A stretch of 64,000 nt of DNA from Morella rubra. Taxonomy: Eukaryota; Streptophyta; Magnoliopsida; Fagales; Myricaceae. A program made the position numbers and the translations under genes. This document shows, one piece after another, positions 1 through 14,261 of this stretch. The stretch's first letter is position 1, and the number at the start of each line of letters is the position of its first letter. The notes under the pieces are model-generated. The model was not told the DNA's origin. It searched no databases and saw nothing but the letters and a program-made list of their open reading frames with translations. Location of the stretch: contig CM025851.1 of assembly GCA_003952965.2 (NCBI GenBank), positions 28,050,936-28,114,935 of the forward strand, given 5' to 3'.

Positions 1-2763
1 CAGGGCAAGAACCAAGTTCAGTAATTGACAAAAGAAGCCATGTGCAAAAGAAGAAATATATCATCAGTTATAGTCAGACTTCCTCGTATGCTTCTTGTTT
101 TCCCCTTTAACACTCTTACTGAACGCGATATAAGTTTTCAAGTAACAATATAAGCAATTGGTACCCTAAATTAGTCATACCGCCGTCAACACCAAATATA
201 ACTCTGGAAAACAGTGACTACAAATCGAAACCCATGACTACTTTGAGTTACACCTCAAAAAGCTAATTCTATTATACAATGCTAAACTTATGGAAACCGA
301 TATTAATACAAAATTGCAGTATATTAGCAATAGTTCAACCCAAAATCACAAAAAGTTTTTCAAACGAACAAATACACCGCTAATCGTTACATACTTGATA
401 AACACGCATCCTATAATTATAGTATTATTCGTAGACTATTACATTTTTGTAAATTCACCCGTTCTACAGTTGTTGAGCCACCACAGCAAAAGATACTACA
501 CTCGGTAACTAGTGTCTAAACTTGCGTTGTTCTCTGTTCTCCAGAATTGAGACGAAATCTTAACTCAACTCCATTTAGGTAGTTCCATGGAAAATTCACA
601 TCAGTGAGGAATCAAAACCCTAATTCACCGAATGGCGCTCTAGCTCTAGATTCCTCAACAAAACGACGCGTTCCGACAACAACATAACCGCCACCAAAAC
701 AGAAGTTCGCTCTCAGGAACACTTAAAAATGAATAGAAAAAATTATAACAATACGTATATGATCCGGCAGTTATCACCTACAACTTTCCAAACTTCCAGT
801 TTTGATTGCACCCAAAAAAAACATATTTGCTTAGAAAAACCTTTGCAGAATTTCCAAGAACATGAAAAAAAAAAAAAAAAAAAAAAAGAATAGTAAAAGG
901 TAGAGAGAGGCTAGGTACCTGAACCAGTTGGCGAGGAGAGAATGGACGAAGGAAGGGAAAGAGTGCATGCACAAGAAATATACAAATGCCAATGTTTTAA
1001 AAGAAAGAAAGAAAAGAGGAGGGGATATATATATATTCGGAGACCCGTTTGGTATCTGAGAATGTCAGGGAGGAACATAACAATGGGATATTCTTTTTTT
1101 GAGCCTCCACCAGCCTTATAGTTAACTTCCCTTAACAAAACGGACTGCGAAAGAGAGAGATTATTCATCTGATTATGTGTCAGATTTTGGTGCTTTACAC
1201 AGCCAACCCCAACACGGAACCGGAGAAGGTTTCTTGAATTCTACAATTTCCCATTTCCTTTTGTTTATTACGAAAAAAAATTGAGACCCATGCACTCACG
1301 CCGGTTTTTGACTGTTATATTTGGACTTTCTGGTGTTGGATTGGCCCTCCTCGGTACTTCGACCCTTAAGGCCAGCCCGGCCCTATAAAGAACCTAAACC
1401 TTCCTCATCTTGTTCTGGGCATGAGTTTTGTTTCAGCCTAATTTCTAAATTCCTTTTGGGAAATTTATCAAAATATATTTACCTAAAATAAAATTATATC
1501 AAAATTCGGTCTTGTGCTTCTGTCTTTTTAGAAATTGGGACATTGGTTTTTCTAATTTTTCGATTTCGCGTGTTAAAAGACTTGAGAAAAATTCTAGTCC
1601 TATTAGAATGGGTTATTTATTAAATGCGTCAAGAACGATGTCGTTTGCTTCTTGTCTGCTTCTAATTTATATTCTAATTCTAATTTGAATGATTAAGTTT
1701 CGGCTTTGACCATCCATGATCCATCCAAATTTTTTTTGACGATTTTTCACGTAAGGTTTATGACGTGTACAGTTCTACATTTTAGATAATCTGATACTTC
1801 CTTGCGTGCGGGGATCCCTTTGCATCAGTGGCTTTTTTATTATGAATCTTTCTATTTTTTATTTTCTTTTTAGGTTTTCCGATTTTCTCATGCACGTGGC
1901 ATCATCTCTAAGTGATCAAAAGTTAAAAGGATGCGTGTCATGCATAACTCCCACGTAATTATATGTCAGAGTCGTATATAAATAATGAACGGACCGAAAG
2001 ATTTCATCAAAGTGGACATTAATGTGCCTGGTGAGATCCTAAGTGGACATTAACATACCTAGACTTCTTAAATTGACAAATTATTGCCTGAATTTTAATC
2101 ACATTTATAATATCATTCCCTTCATTACATTTCAACCCAAATTTCTAATAAAATTAATAATGTAGCACGTCACATGTTAATTATATAGACATGTGGCATG
2201 TCACGTATTTTTAAACAAAGTAAAATTTAAATTTTTAATAAAAATTAAAATCAAAAATCAAAAGTTTAATTTAATAAATATATGAAACCATAAAAGGATC
2301 TTATAAGTTTTATTTGTTTTTAAGACTTGTAGCATGTTAAGTTACCATGTATTGACACTTCATGTCTCATGTCGTCAATATGAAATGTGACAGGGGAGAT
2401 TTGTTAGTTTTAGAAATCTAGACGATTTTTTAAAATCTCCTAGAACTGAGACAATAATTTTTAGTTTTAGTTTTTTTAATAGCATAAAAAAACCGTGCAA
2501 CAGATTCGAAAAAATCAAAACCGAGCTTAAAAGCACTTAGTTGGGTACAAAACATGGTAATCCTTGAGTCCTCCACGGACGAATTTAGGCTTAGATATTA
2601 GGAGGGTAGTTATACAAAAATTAATTTTAGAAGACCAAAAAAAGACAAGAAGAAAATTATAAAAAAATTATCATTTTTGCTCAAGCGAAAAAAAAAAAAA
2701 TTCAGCTGATTTTGGGAGGGGGGCATGGCTCCCTTAGGCTTAGGCCTTAGCTTCGTTCATGCT

Positions 2764-2766
<3 letters not shown>
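1..2766. other. intergenic DNA, no supported gene
   Basis: No reading frame here resembles a known protein. On the minus strand a stretch near 915-970 ends in a good splice donor (CAG followed by gtacctagcc at about 918-910), and a typical plant 5' leader phrase (ttagggttttgattcc on the minus strand) lies near 610-630. These could belong to the 5' part of a gene that reads leftward off the window, but no coding exon can be shown. A poly(A) run lies at about 865-887. Confidence 0.3.

Positions 2767-2798
<32 letters not shown>
2767..2798. repeat. (AT)n microsatellite
   Basis: Sixteen uninterrupted AT units. No gene nearby; it is simple-sequence DNA. Confidence 0.95.
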
Positions 2799-2801
<3 letters not shown>

Positions 2802-4218
2802 CAGAGTTAAGGTAGCCTTGGAACGGATATTTTCTTTTCCAATAAAAAATAAGTACTTATTTTATCTTTAAATTTTGACCTTTTTTAATAAATTGTTATT
2901 TATTTCTAATTTGATTATAAAAATTCCTGAATTTATAAATTTATATTAAGTAATTTTTTAAAAATTTTATTATCCAAATTAATAGTTCACATGACAATTA
3001 ATTTTAATTTTAATTAACACGTATATTAAAATTAATTTGTAAATCACTAATTTTAAAGATAGAAATTTAACGAAATGATTTATTTACTAAATATTACAAA
3101 CTTAATGATAATTATGATCAATTTGAAAACTCAAAAATTATTTATTAAAATGAGTCCAAACACAAACATGAAATACGTATATAACTCTTACAATAAAGCA
3201 AAAGCCTCTAAAAAGAATTATATCCATAATCACAGGCATCACTTTTCCCAACTAACTTGTGTTTTTTTTTTCCGACTTTTCCCACCTAACTTGTCTGCAG
3301 CTTGGTAGATGAATTCAATTCGTGACCTTTTTTTTCTCCACATGACATTAAAGAGCCTTGTGCACCCATGCAGTACAACATATTCGATCAGTTTACCCAT
3401 TTTAATTTTCTTATTATTTTTCCCTTTTATTTACACCATTATTTTAAACATTTTGTCATCCTAAGTACAAGTAGGTGGGAAATTCAAGCCACGATTAAAT
3501 AGCGTAGATTAATGTATACCCACTTGCAAATTGGGTGAGACCATGAAGATATTTTATTATTTTTTCTTCCATTTATTGATATATTTTTATATGAACTTTT
3601 ATGTGGATAATGATTCTCCACGGACTAATCTCGGACCGGGTACGGTAAAGTAAACAGTTCTAATTAAAACCAAATTCCATTAGCCTCTTGATCTCCTTAA
3701 GGTTTAACTTTGAACGGCCTTATCATATTAATGATGTGGAAATATTTGAAGCAGGAGCTCAATGGCTGCATATGATTATTTAACAAATATAGAACTTATA
3801 AGATATTTATAAAATATAAAATAAAAAAAAAAAAAATTATAAAAGTAACAAACCAAAATAAAAATGGGGGAAATTTCATAAATATAAAAATAATAGTTTT
3901 TAAAAAATAAAATAAAAGCCTTAAATAAAATAAATAAATTATAATTTTTAAAATCCAATTTTAATGTTAACTATAAGACCAGCTTTCTCAACCCATTCCT
4001 CCAGCGAAATTTGATTGAAAAAATTCTCATGCCTCCAGAATTGTTAATTATGTTCTTAGCACATGACAGTGTTGCTTGGGGCAGCCTCTTCCATTGTAAC
4101 TGAAACACTACTATCCTCTTCCGGTTTTATCTTGAAAAATATATTGGACCGATGTGGCATTTGACTCCAATAATATATATGGCTGGTCATTTCATAGAAG
4201 GGCAAATTAAGTTTTGCA

Positions 4219-4492
4219 CCTTTTAACTACTACTTTTTTTGCAATTTAGACGCTAAATTATCAAAATTGATACATTAAACTTCTAATTAAATACTAATAA
4301 GTTTTTACTTTACATCTCATGTTACAATTTGACTGCTAACATGATTTTACGTGTCCTTTTTTTTTATTTGACTTTAATAGTGCGATCTTAACTGTAGATG
4401 TAAAGTGTAAATTATATATTGATAATTTGAAGTGAAATGTGTTAAGTATAGTAATTTATGGCACAAATTGAAACATAAGTACTAGTTAAAGG
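4219..4492. mobile_element. possible degenerate MITE
   Basis: The left end (ccttttaactactactttt) and the reverse complement of the right end (cctttaactagtacttatg) match over about 33 bases with gaps, and further inside both arms carry similar words. No clear target duplication was found. It could also be a chance match in AT-rich DNA. Confidence 0.3.
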
Positions 4493-7400
4493 ATACACAA
4501 CTTAATTTTTCCGCAATAGAAATTGGTAGCATCCTGCTTAAAAAGGGGAACTCTCGCGTTAAGAAAAGAGACATTAGAGTGTGAAGCTTTGTTAAGTTGT
4601 AAAATTGGCCCATTTCACAATGGGCTTCTAGAGAATCAAGCCCATCGACTGTTGGACCGCGTCTCAAGTTTCTTCTTGCGAATTACTGCAACCACAGAGT
4701 AAAACAACTGAGAAAGAGTAGTACTTTTACAGAAAAAATTAAAAAAGAAAAAAAGAAACTTTTAGTAACTCTACCTTGCTTAGACCAAAAAAAAAAAAGG
4801 AGAAAGAAAACCCTACCGTAATTGTTGTGATGCGACTTAAAGCAACTAGTTGGGAATAAATTGAAAACCATTTTTCATCTGCTATAAAAGCTTGAGTAGG
4901 GGTAGAGATGAATATCCAGACGCATCGAATCGGAATAGACAATTTCAATACCAATTGAAATCCTTTTTTTGATTTCGAGTTCCATTTTAGAACATAACAG
5001 ATGTGGAATCGGATGAAATTGAAAATAAAAAATTTTGATTCTAATGATTAGACCTTTTATGGCCAAATTATATATTGTCATATCGAGCCAAACACTATTT
5101 TTAGCATTTAGAACATGATTTGGTGTTTTTTTTGCGTCAAATTGCTTATAAATTAAAATTTAAGCCCTTTTATTTGTTGTTTATATCTATCAGGAATTAA
5201 CCATTTAATACAACATTATTTAATTTTTCCTATGCCATAACAAGATTAAAATAAACACTTCATCTCAAATGCTATGTAATTTTATCACTTGATTATTCCT
5301 ATCAACAAAAAATTCTTGGCCATACTATTTTATTTTTTTTAATAAGGGCTCAAACTATTTAAAAAAAAATTATTTGAACCATAATTTCCTGCCGAAATTG
5401 AAAAAAAATATAATCCGGTTCATATTAACTGGACGCAAAATCCAAATTTCTGTTCCACCGTAATTTTTTCCCACCGGCCTTAGGCAGATGATTCTATACC
5501 CGCCTATGGCTCTCTTTAGACAGGTATTTTATTTTTTAATATTTGAAAAAATAAAATTTTACATCACATTAAACTTTTAAATTATCGATATTTATTAATG
5601 ACTCCACCTCTTTAGCATGCAGGTCCGTTTGCAAATCCTAAAGTATTTAAGTGTGTTTGATTGTTAACATTTTAAGAAAGTTAACATTTTAGAGATATTA
5701 AATTTGGTGAAAAAATTGAAGAAAAAGATAAATTTTAATATTTATTATAATAAAAAATAATAATGTAATAAAAAAGAGATATTATATTATAATTTTTTAT
5801 TATATTAAAATTTTAAAAAATATAAAATTTTATACTTCAAACACACTTTAAAAGAACAGGCAGAGTTAGTATATCCTACAAAAATGACAGATACTTGAAA
5901 TGCTAGAATAAAAAAGAAAAGAAAGAAAGAGAGAGACTTGAAAAATAATACCCTTAAATGATGCGGCAGATATCATGATAGAGTACCCCTGTCGTTTTTC
6001 ACCGGTACAAGAAAGTCAAAAATAAATGTCGGCTCAGCGACAACCGTTGAAAGTGTCATCCCGTTCATATGTTATACGACCTGTAACAGGTTTCTTTTTT
6101 TTTTGTCTAGATGACCTGTAACAGGTTTCATTTGCACCTCTTTAGCAGATCTCCATTTGAACAGTACATTCACTGCACTCTTTAGTATAATACATAATTC
6201 AATGGTCTAAACTCTTCGGAAGCTGGCAGCATTGACTGGCACTGTTCATAGGTGTTAATATATAGCCGTTCTTTAATCATTACGGTACAGAAAACGGGCC
6301 CCCGGGGCAATAAATTATGAAAAAGTTACCGAAATGACAAAAAATCTAAGGGGTCAACAAACTCCTAAAGCGATAAAAATTTTTTTATATAATATAAGTT
6401 TCTACTTTAAACGTATTAGACGATTTCACGTTAGTTAAATTTTTTTATCAAAAATTTATTAATGATCTAAACAAAATAAAAATTCAACAACCAATTCACT
6501 AATCAAAATTAAGAACAATAACCTTCAATAAATCACAATTGACTATGTGTGAATAAACAATCTCAAAATTCAATTCAGCATAGACTTGATTGAGCAGAAA
6601 TTTGTACAAGACAAAGTGTCTTCATGGCTTTGACATGGGCAGTCAATTGATGAACATAGCATTTAGATGAAATCTACTTAATATACACAACATCAACACC
6701 TATAAGTAAATATATTTAGAAATAAAGAATCAACTCAATTTTCAAGAAAATTTAGAAGTCAAAGACTCAACTTCCTCATAAGTCATAACACATTTCTTTG
6801 CTAAGGACTTAAGAATTGTGTTTGTAGAAAAGTATTCCTTTTTGCCGAAAAAGAAATCCACTTAGCACTTATTTCGAGTACAATTATTTGGTTGGTCTAG
6901 AAATTTTTCATCTTTCAAAATCAGAAATATGAGAAACCAAAAAAATTCCAATACATATCTTCTCTCTCACTTTCTCAATTAAAAATGCAAAGATTGCATA
7001 GAAACCACATCGAAAATTCTTGAAAGAGCACAATCACTAACTTATCCTAACCCACAACGAAAATATATACATCAAACAAAACCTTCAAATATGACAAAAT
7101 AATTAATTCTATTTTCGAAATAAGGACAAAACACATGTAAGAAAAAAAAAAAAAAAAAAAAAAGACAGAAAGAGGGGGGCGGCCACCCCAAGTTGCCCCC
7201 CTTCCGTCCGCCATTGGATTTAGTGTTTCCAAAGTCTCAAGTTCGAAATTTCTTAAGTACTACCAATCATTTTGGATCATCACCCTCAGGGCACGTAGCT
7301 CAATAACAATCTGGTTTGTGTAAGATTGAGGGACTGCACAAATATAGAGATTAGTCAGAATGAAGCTCCAGACACCCTTATCATCCAAAGAAATAATCTG

Positions 7401-7549
7401 AAAGAGAGATCCAAAATCACCAACTAGCTTGTATTGATCTTCCATTCTTTACTCGCATCATTCTAATTCTTTACTTAGAGAAAATTTAGTTCGAATATTG
7501 GTCAAGCAGACTATCATAAATGATATTGTGTAATCCGAGAGACAGAGAC

Positions 7550-7553
<4 letters not shown>

Positions 7554-7585
<32 letters not shown>
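7554..7585. repeat. (TA)n microsatellite
   Basis: Sixteen TA units in intergenic DNA. Confidence 0.9.
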
Positions 7586-7588
<3 letters not shown>

Positions 7589-8111
7589 AATTACACATGA
7601 TTTACATTCTATTTCCAATGTAGCCACAAAGCTATTAATTTTGATAATTGGCACCTTAAATTAATATCTCTTTTGCAATATTAAGCCTTGGTTCGGATTT
7701 AACTGTAAAAGCAAACCAAAGATGATACAATCTTAATACAAGATGTGATGTGGTAATTTCAGGAATAGATAGTAAGAGATAATGTATTTATGATTAAATT
7801 AATAGGAAGAACAAGTATAATTTATTATAAAGATTCTCTCTAATTTGTTATTGGAATTGTACGGTCTAATTCAAATAGAGATAGACATAACATGTAAGTC
7901 TCACAAATCTAATTCAAAGAAAAATTAAACACAACATATTGGTCTCACAACATTCAATGCTACCAGTATGAGACTCATATGTACTTGTTGTCTATCTCTT
8001 TTTGAATTGGATCAGATCATCTTCATTTAAGAAAAAATGGTTCAAGTAAAATTTTGTTCTCTCCTTAGTTTTTTTTTTCCTTTCAAAAGAACTTAAAGTA
8101 CTTCATTTTTA

Positions 8112-8368
8112 GGGAAATTTGCTTTTTAGTCACTAAGTTTTCACCCCTTTTCATTTTTAGTCATAAAACTTAATGTTTCAATTTTTTAGTCCTTAATCTC
8201 TCCATACTTGAAAAAAATAGTCCAACCGTTACCTTCCGTTTGTCTAACTAACGGAATAATATTACGTGTCAGCCTCCATTTTCCACGTAAGCAACCTATT
8301 TCCACGTCAACTCACCATTTGAACCGAATACCTTAAACAACCAATAGCTCCCACAAGGTTAAATGAAA
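8112..8368 (+). repeat. MULE left terminal inverted repeat
   Basis: Pairs with 15752-16007. Shared words include ctttttagtcacta, tcataaaacttaatgtttca, ccgttaccttccgtt and agctcccacaaggttaaatga. In Mutator elements the TIRs hold the transposase binding sites and the promoters of the internal genes. Confidence 0.92.
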
Positions 8369-9516
8369 CTGTGCATTCCAAGTCCTTTAAAACTAATCGT
8401 TTATTTTGACCCCACATAGACCAATTGTGTGTTCTCTTGCCTCGCATATCTTTGTCTGTGATAACCCACATTTAAAAACAAAATAAAATAAAACAAAGAT
8501 AAAACACACTCAACTGAACGGTGTGTTTCGCACTAGCCGATGTTGAGAAATTAGCTAAGTCTTCCCCCCGTGTATCCTTGCCCCTTCCATAAGTGTCTCA
8601 CATTTTCCCCGCAGGCAGACAAAGTCTTCAAGCCCTAGTCTCCTTTGTGTTGTTTTGAAACCACGAACTAAGCTTGCTCCACTTAATTGAACTAAGCTTT
8701 GTCCAGATCTCCTTTGTGATTTATCTCCTTTACTATTTCGGTAGACGAGGTAGACGAGCTAACCCATTCAGCTTCTTTGGGTTCAATAGAGGTGGCATCT
8801 TGGGAGCATTTTGGACGCGGCAATGGGAAGAGGTAGATAAGGTGTCATATAGTTTCTCTTTTAGTATAGTAGTGTTTCAGTTTCTCACGTGTTTGACAGT
8901 TTAAAAGTCTACACTTTTTGAACCCATGTGTGTGACAGAAATGACGAAATGTTTTGTCTCTGATTCTAAAAAGGTTAGACAAAGTCATTAAAATATGGCA
9001 CAAGTATTTTTAAACTGTGTATGAAGTGGGTAAGACAAACTCCTTTATGCTTTTTGTCTGGATTTGTTTCGTCTATTTAAAGAATTTGTCTAAATCTGCT
9101 ATGTTCCATGCTAGATTTTCTTACATATACTATTGTTGTTGGTTTGTTGTGGTTTTATAACATAGACACTTTATGAGTTGCAAATAAAATGTGTGGGTCC
9201 TGCCTCTATGTCCGTGTTGGCTTGTTTTGTAGTGTAGTGAATATAATATATGTCTATGCTGCCTTTATATCTTTAGTATTGAAGAGGATGTTGGTTACCC
9301 GATGCTTGTGGTCCCATCTAATAGTATTTGTCAATTGACTTATTAAATGATTGTGGTCCTCAAAGGGAAGTTTAATTTTTTAGTCACTGAGTATTGATTT
9401 TGTTTTTCCTTGTGCCTTTTAGTATAGTTGCTTACGAATTGATGATTAATTTTTCAGGTTTGCTTCGTATAATAGTACCATGGTGGCAGTTCCTGGGTGG
9501 ACTCGGGTAGATTTAC

Positions 9517-12400
9517 GTGGGAGGCAGGGCAAATGATGTGGGAAAACTCCATGTAGATTTTATGTCTGTGGGGGAGTTTGAAAGTTGTGTGAAAGGACTT
9601 AAGTATTGTTCAGTTGGGGACTTGTGGTATAATTTTGACAATGAGGATTGTGTTGCAGTGAAGGCAATGAGGGGAGATAAAGATATTATTGAGTTGATGG
9701 ATATCGCGTTTAAAGAGAATAGAAAGCTCTTGAACAAATTTGTAGAGCATGCTATTGATTCTCCTGAGCTCGTTGACCCAATAGACCCCCTTAATAGATT
9801 AACGGCTACCCTGGGGCATGAATGTGGTGAAGATGGACTTGGGATGAGGGAGGAAGATGGCAGCGAACACTCAGAGGGTAGGGATTTTGTGAAGAGAGAT
9901 GGGGCTGGATTGAACATAGGCGGGGATAATAGAAATGAGATTGATGTGGGGTTGAAGGGGAATGAGGTTATTTCTAGTGATGATGGTGAGCCTTCTAGAT
10001 GAGCTGTGAGAATGAGGTCCACTCATAGAGTCTTTCAAATTGGTAATCTACTTGATGAATCTGATGAGGAGGAAGAGGGTGGGGTATCTGACTACGACAC
10101 CGACATAGAGGACTTCAGTGATATTGAGATAGACGAATCAGATTTATTTGAGGATGTTGAGAGTCCAAAGAAGAAGGTTCCCCGACTTCAATATTAATGA
10201 TCTATATGGTGAGGTGTCACTAAAACAAGGGATGATATTTTCCACTATCCAAATAGTGAGGACGGCTTTGAGGCGGTACGTAGCACAAAAACAGTTATAC
10301 TTCCACTACTTGCACAATGATAAGATACGTGTGCAAGCAATATGTAAACAAGATGCATGTGATTGGTATATCTTTGTGGGGGAGATGAGGGACCAAGTAG
10401 GGTTCCATATCACACATTTCGTGCATTAGCACACATGTGGTGCTCACTACGTTAATAAAAAATGTGATGTTGTATTCTTGGCCCAGCATTATCTGCAGAA
10501 CTTCAGAGATCATCCTAGTTGGCCTACATCTGCATTACAAGCCTAGATCAGGAGAGACTTTAACACTGAAATTCCCTTGCACCGTTGTTATAGGGCTAAA
10601 AGACGTTCATTAGAGAAGGTGAATAGGAACCAAGCAGAACAATTTAAATACACTCGTCAATATAGTCTGGCAATCCAAAAGTGGAACCCTAGTAGCATTG
10701 TCACCCTTCTAAAGACCAAGCAGCACTTCCTGAGATTGTATATTTGTCTTGTTGCAAGTAAAGCGAGTCTAATGCATTGTAGACCCATCATCAATGTTGA
10801 TGGATGCCATCTCAAGGGTTAGTTTGGAGGACGACTCTTATGTACCATCGGGAAAGATATGAACGACGACATGTTTCCTATCGCATATGCTGTGGTGGAG
10901 GCTGAAATGAGAGATTTGTGGTCTTGGTTCATGATGCAATTTTTGAGCGATATTAGATTGGTTGAAGTTCATGGATGCACTTTCGTGAGTGATAGGCAAA
11001 AGATAATGTGTTTAATTCCAGTTTTTTAGTGGAGTATGTACTATTTATAGGTTTTAATCAAATCAATTACTTAACATTATGTTATATTACAGGGCTTAGG
11101 TCTCATCTTTGATAATGAACTTTTAGGGGCTGGTCATAGAAGTTGTTTCCGTCATATCTATGCCAACCTAAAGAGTGTTGGATTTAAGGGCAAAGCGCTA
11201 AATGACGCTTTATGGGCTGTTGCCACTACCACAAACCGCACAGCCTTTGATGTTGCAATACGGAAAATTGAGGTTCTTAGCCTAGGTGCCCACGAAAAGT
11301 TGATAAAAATCGATCCCGCCTTATGGTCTAGGCATGCTTTAGGTATAGGTTGCAAGAGCGATATGTTCTTGAATAACCTTGTTGAAACATTTAATGCGTG
11401 GATCAAAGAAGCACGTGACAAGCCAATCATTACATTGGTCGAAGCAATAATGTAACAGCTAATTTGGAGATTTTACAAAAAGAAACATGGGCCTAAGGCT
11501 GTGATGAGTCAGAATCCGAAGTCGTTATGTCCCAAGATTTTTAAAAAACCATAAAAGATAAAGAGTGATACACAAGTTTGTGTTTATAGATGGCAAACTG
11601 GGTTGGAGTTCGAAGTCGACCACCCATTTGAGACACAGAGAGTAGTTGATCTTGACACACTCACCTATTCTTGCAAGAAATGACAGTTATGCGGCATCCC
11701 ATGTATACATGCATGTTCTGCGATCTACTTGCGTAAACATCGCCCCCAAGATTATGTCTCAGAGTGGTACCACATGGCCACTTACTTTAGATCATACGAG
11801 TATGAGATACATGTTATGCTTGGATCAGAAGATTGGCATGCGGATCCTACCAACGATCAATGCTCCCACTTGTTGTTTAGGCTCAATCGGGGAGACCAAA
11901 GAAGGTGACAAGAAGAGAGTCCAACGAACCAGTTGTCCCTTACAAGCTTAATAGAGCGTGATATTTTGTGAGATGCAATAATTGTGGTACTAAGGGACAC
12001 AATGCGAGAAAGTGTCTATATCTTGAAAATCTGAACAAAAAGGTGTGGTGGGAAAAAAAAAAAACCCCTGTACTAGGGGAAACTGGAATGAATCAGCAAG
12101 AGGTAAATTTTTTCCGACCTTCATTTAGTTCAGCTTTATTTTTCTGCAATTAATTGACTACCTAACGCTTTAAGTACTATCACGTTTTCTTATATACTAC
12201 GTAAATGGCCAAGGCGACGCTGCCACTATTAGAGGTCGTGGCAAGGGAAGAGGAAGGGGTAGAGGCAAAGGGAGAGTAGAGGCTCCTAATCCTAGTCTAG
12301 GAGCCGTCGAAGAATTTCGTGCTGACTTTGTTGAAGAATTTCTTCGTGAAGGGGCTCCTAATCCGACTTCAACATGTGGTGTGTTCATTTCTTCTATATT
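9517..12400 (+). pseudogene. decayed MULE (MuDR-type) transposase
   Basis: Remnant of a MuDR-family transposase in several reading frames. Recognisable in order: an N-terminal plant MULE region (about 9517-10000, VDFMSVGEFESCVKGL), an acidic linker (10040-10180), the MuDR DNA-binding domain (10200-10410, GMIFSTIQIVRTALRRY then C and CDWYI), the DDE core with D in INVDGCHLKG (about 10795), D in FVSDRQK (about 10990), a C-x2-H pair in CFRHIY (about 11150), E in LVETFNAWI (about 11385), a SWIM zinc finger (about 11665-11715, CGIPCIHA), a CCHC zinc knuckle (about 11971-12015, CNNCGTKGHNARKC), and an RG-rich tail (about 12230-12280). In-frame stops occur after FVH (10427), in LQA (about 10542) and after HLKG (10819); more lie after 11450. 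An intron ending at the acag at 11090-11093 joins RQK to GLGL, but its donor reads AT instead of GT. Not functional. Confidence 0.9.
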
Positions 12401-13229
12401 TTCAAGGTTTATGGTTGTAATACCTAAATTTGTAATGGTTGAATTGTTTGATGCCCGTGTAGGGAATGACAGTAATTGACATATTTCTAAGAGATGGCAG
12501 GTTTTTTTTTTTTTTTTTTTTGTAATTGTGGTAAGGGTTGAAATGCTGAATTTTAACTGGTAGAATACATTGTAACATCAAGAAGTATGATGTGCTGATA
12601 TTCATTTCGTTTTTTTATTTTTTTGCAAAGATTCTTATTGGCAGGTTGTATAGGGGTTTGATGTACAGGGATCTTGCGCTTCCATATCCATGTTTTTTGG
12701 AAATGTAATTGAGAATTCTGGCTTTGATGTTATGGTTCATGTTGTAATTGAAGCATATATTTTGTAATGTTCAGACAAATATTTTGTGAAGTGGGTATAT
12801 TTTGTAATGTTGGTCTCTGAATATTTTAGGGTAAGGTTCAATTTTTCCAAAAAATATCCCTAAAGTTTAGTCTCAATCTCCAACAGATCCTGCCGTCAAC
12901 TTAGTGGACGGAAATGCACACGTGGCTAACGGCTTACACGTAGAAATTGACAGCTCGATTAAAAAAAAATCACGTCCAATTGCAATATGACACGTGTTAG
13001 TAAAATAAATAAAAAAAAATTAATCTGAAATTAATAAAAAACATAATTAATTTATTTTTATTATTAAAAAAAAAAAAAGAAGAAAGGATCGACGATGGAG
13101 GCCCCCTCCACCAGCTGCCAGGGGAGTCTGGCCACCCATTTTTGGGCAGTCAGTGGAGGGAGGAGGAATCCCTCCTCTACCCCGGGTGGTGCTCTGGGAG
13201 GTTGGGGGACCTCCCCCATTTGAAGATCT

Positions 13230-13810
13230 GGTCTGCTATTTCTATCATAGTCATCAGATCTTGTCTTGTCGCAATTTATTAAGCTTTATTGTGCTGATTT
13301 GACTTTGAGAGCTATTGTTTATTCATTCATTTCATTAAACTTTGAGAAACCTTTGAGTGTGAGATACACTTGGGCCTTCCTATGGTGATAAAAGAAATCT
13401 CATAGGCTTTGAGATTTGTGATGAGTTGAAGAGAGCTCGGGAAAACTCTTATAACTGTTACTTAGCAACCGAAAGCTAAGTTGTAGCCACTATTAGATTA
13501 TAGTGGAGAAGCCCAAGGAAGGCAATAGCCTTAGGGTGGACGTAGGCAAATCTTAGCCGAACTACTTAAAAATAGCAGTGTTATCTCTCTTCCCTACTCT
13601 CATACTTATTGCTTTCATTTATTGCTTCTTGATCATTATCGCTTTACTATTTACCCTATATCTTTAGAGTTGTCATCAAACATATTCAGATCTGCGTTTT
13701 ATTTACTAAACCAAAGAGATATTTTTCAGATCTGAGTTTTTTAAAAAAATTGGATAAATTTTTTATAAACCCAATTCACCCCCCTCTTTGGTTGATTTTT
13801 GGACTCACAG
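13230..13810 (+). mobile_element. possible LTR (U5 side) fragment of a copia element inside the MULE
   Basis: The stretch has the phrasing typical of plant copia long terminal repeats: a series of short imperfect words, then ggacgtaggcaaatcttagc followed by gaactacttaaaaat, a T-rich part, and a final ccaattcacccccctctttgg before ttttggactcacag. No matching partner LTR, primer site or pol region is present, so it would be a fragment or a degraded solo LTR nested in the MULE. The call rests on remembered similarity of these phrases to SIRE/Maximus-like LTRs. Confidence 0.35.
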
Positions 13811-14261
13811 ATATGTAATGGAAGTTATATTAAAATGTTGGCAGATTTTGACAGCATTTTGGCACTTCATAGATTTGGATGGATATTTTCTCCTTTTTAC
13901 AATAAATTCAAGCTAGTTGTTGCTCTGGTTTGACAATGGAAATGGTCTTGAAGTTCATGTCAACTCATAAGGGTTGACAGAATTTCCCAATGAGAAGTGA
14001 GCTATGAGACACGCAGGTCGCAGGATAGAGACATGAGATGTCATTCGGATTTGCATTTGGTTTCCCATTCATCTCTGTGTAATTAAGCATTTTGGTTGAG
14101 AAGTTTAAAAAGGGTCCTGTCAACAATGGGGTGGCTTAAATGGAGCACGAAAAATCTAACAGTTTTCCTTTGTTTTTATGTCACATAAAATGAATAGTGC
14201 AGGGAATAAGTGTTCTTGAGCAATTGAGATTTTAGATATGTAATGGCAGTTATATGCAGGT

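Larger units (their letters stand above)
2799..8111. other. intergenic AT-rich DNA
   Basis: No convincing coding sequence on either strand; the open frames are short, AT-rich and without recognisable motifs. The stretch holds a loose inverted-repeat element (4219-4492), a duplicated short palindrome near 6078-6128, and a TA microsatellite at 7554-7585. The flank at 8103-8111 (tcattttta) is the probable target duplication of the MULE that follows. Confidence 0.6.

Noticed and set aside
9513..10022. 169-codon minus-strand frame
   Set aside because: Antisense of the MULE transposase N-terminal region, low-complexity Ser/Pro residues, no motif.
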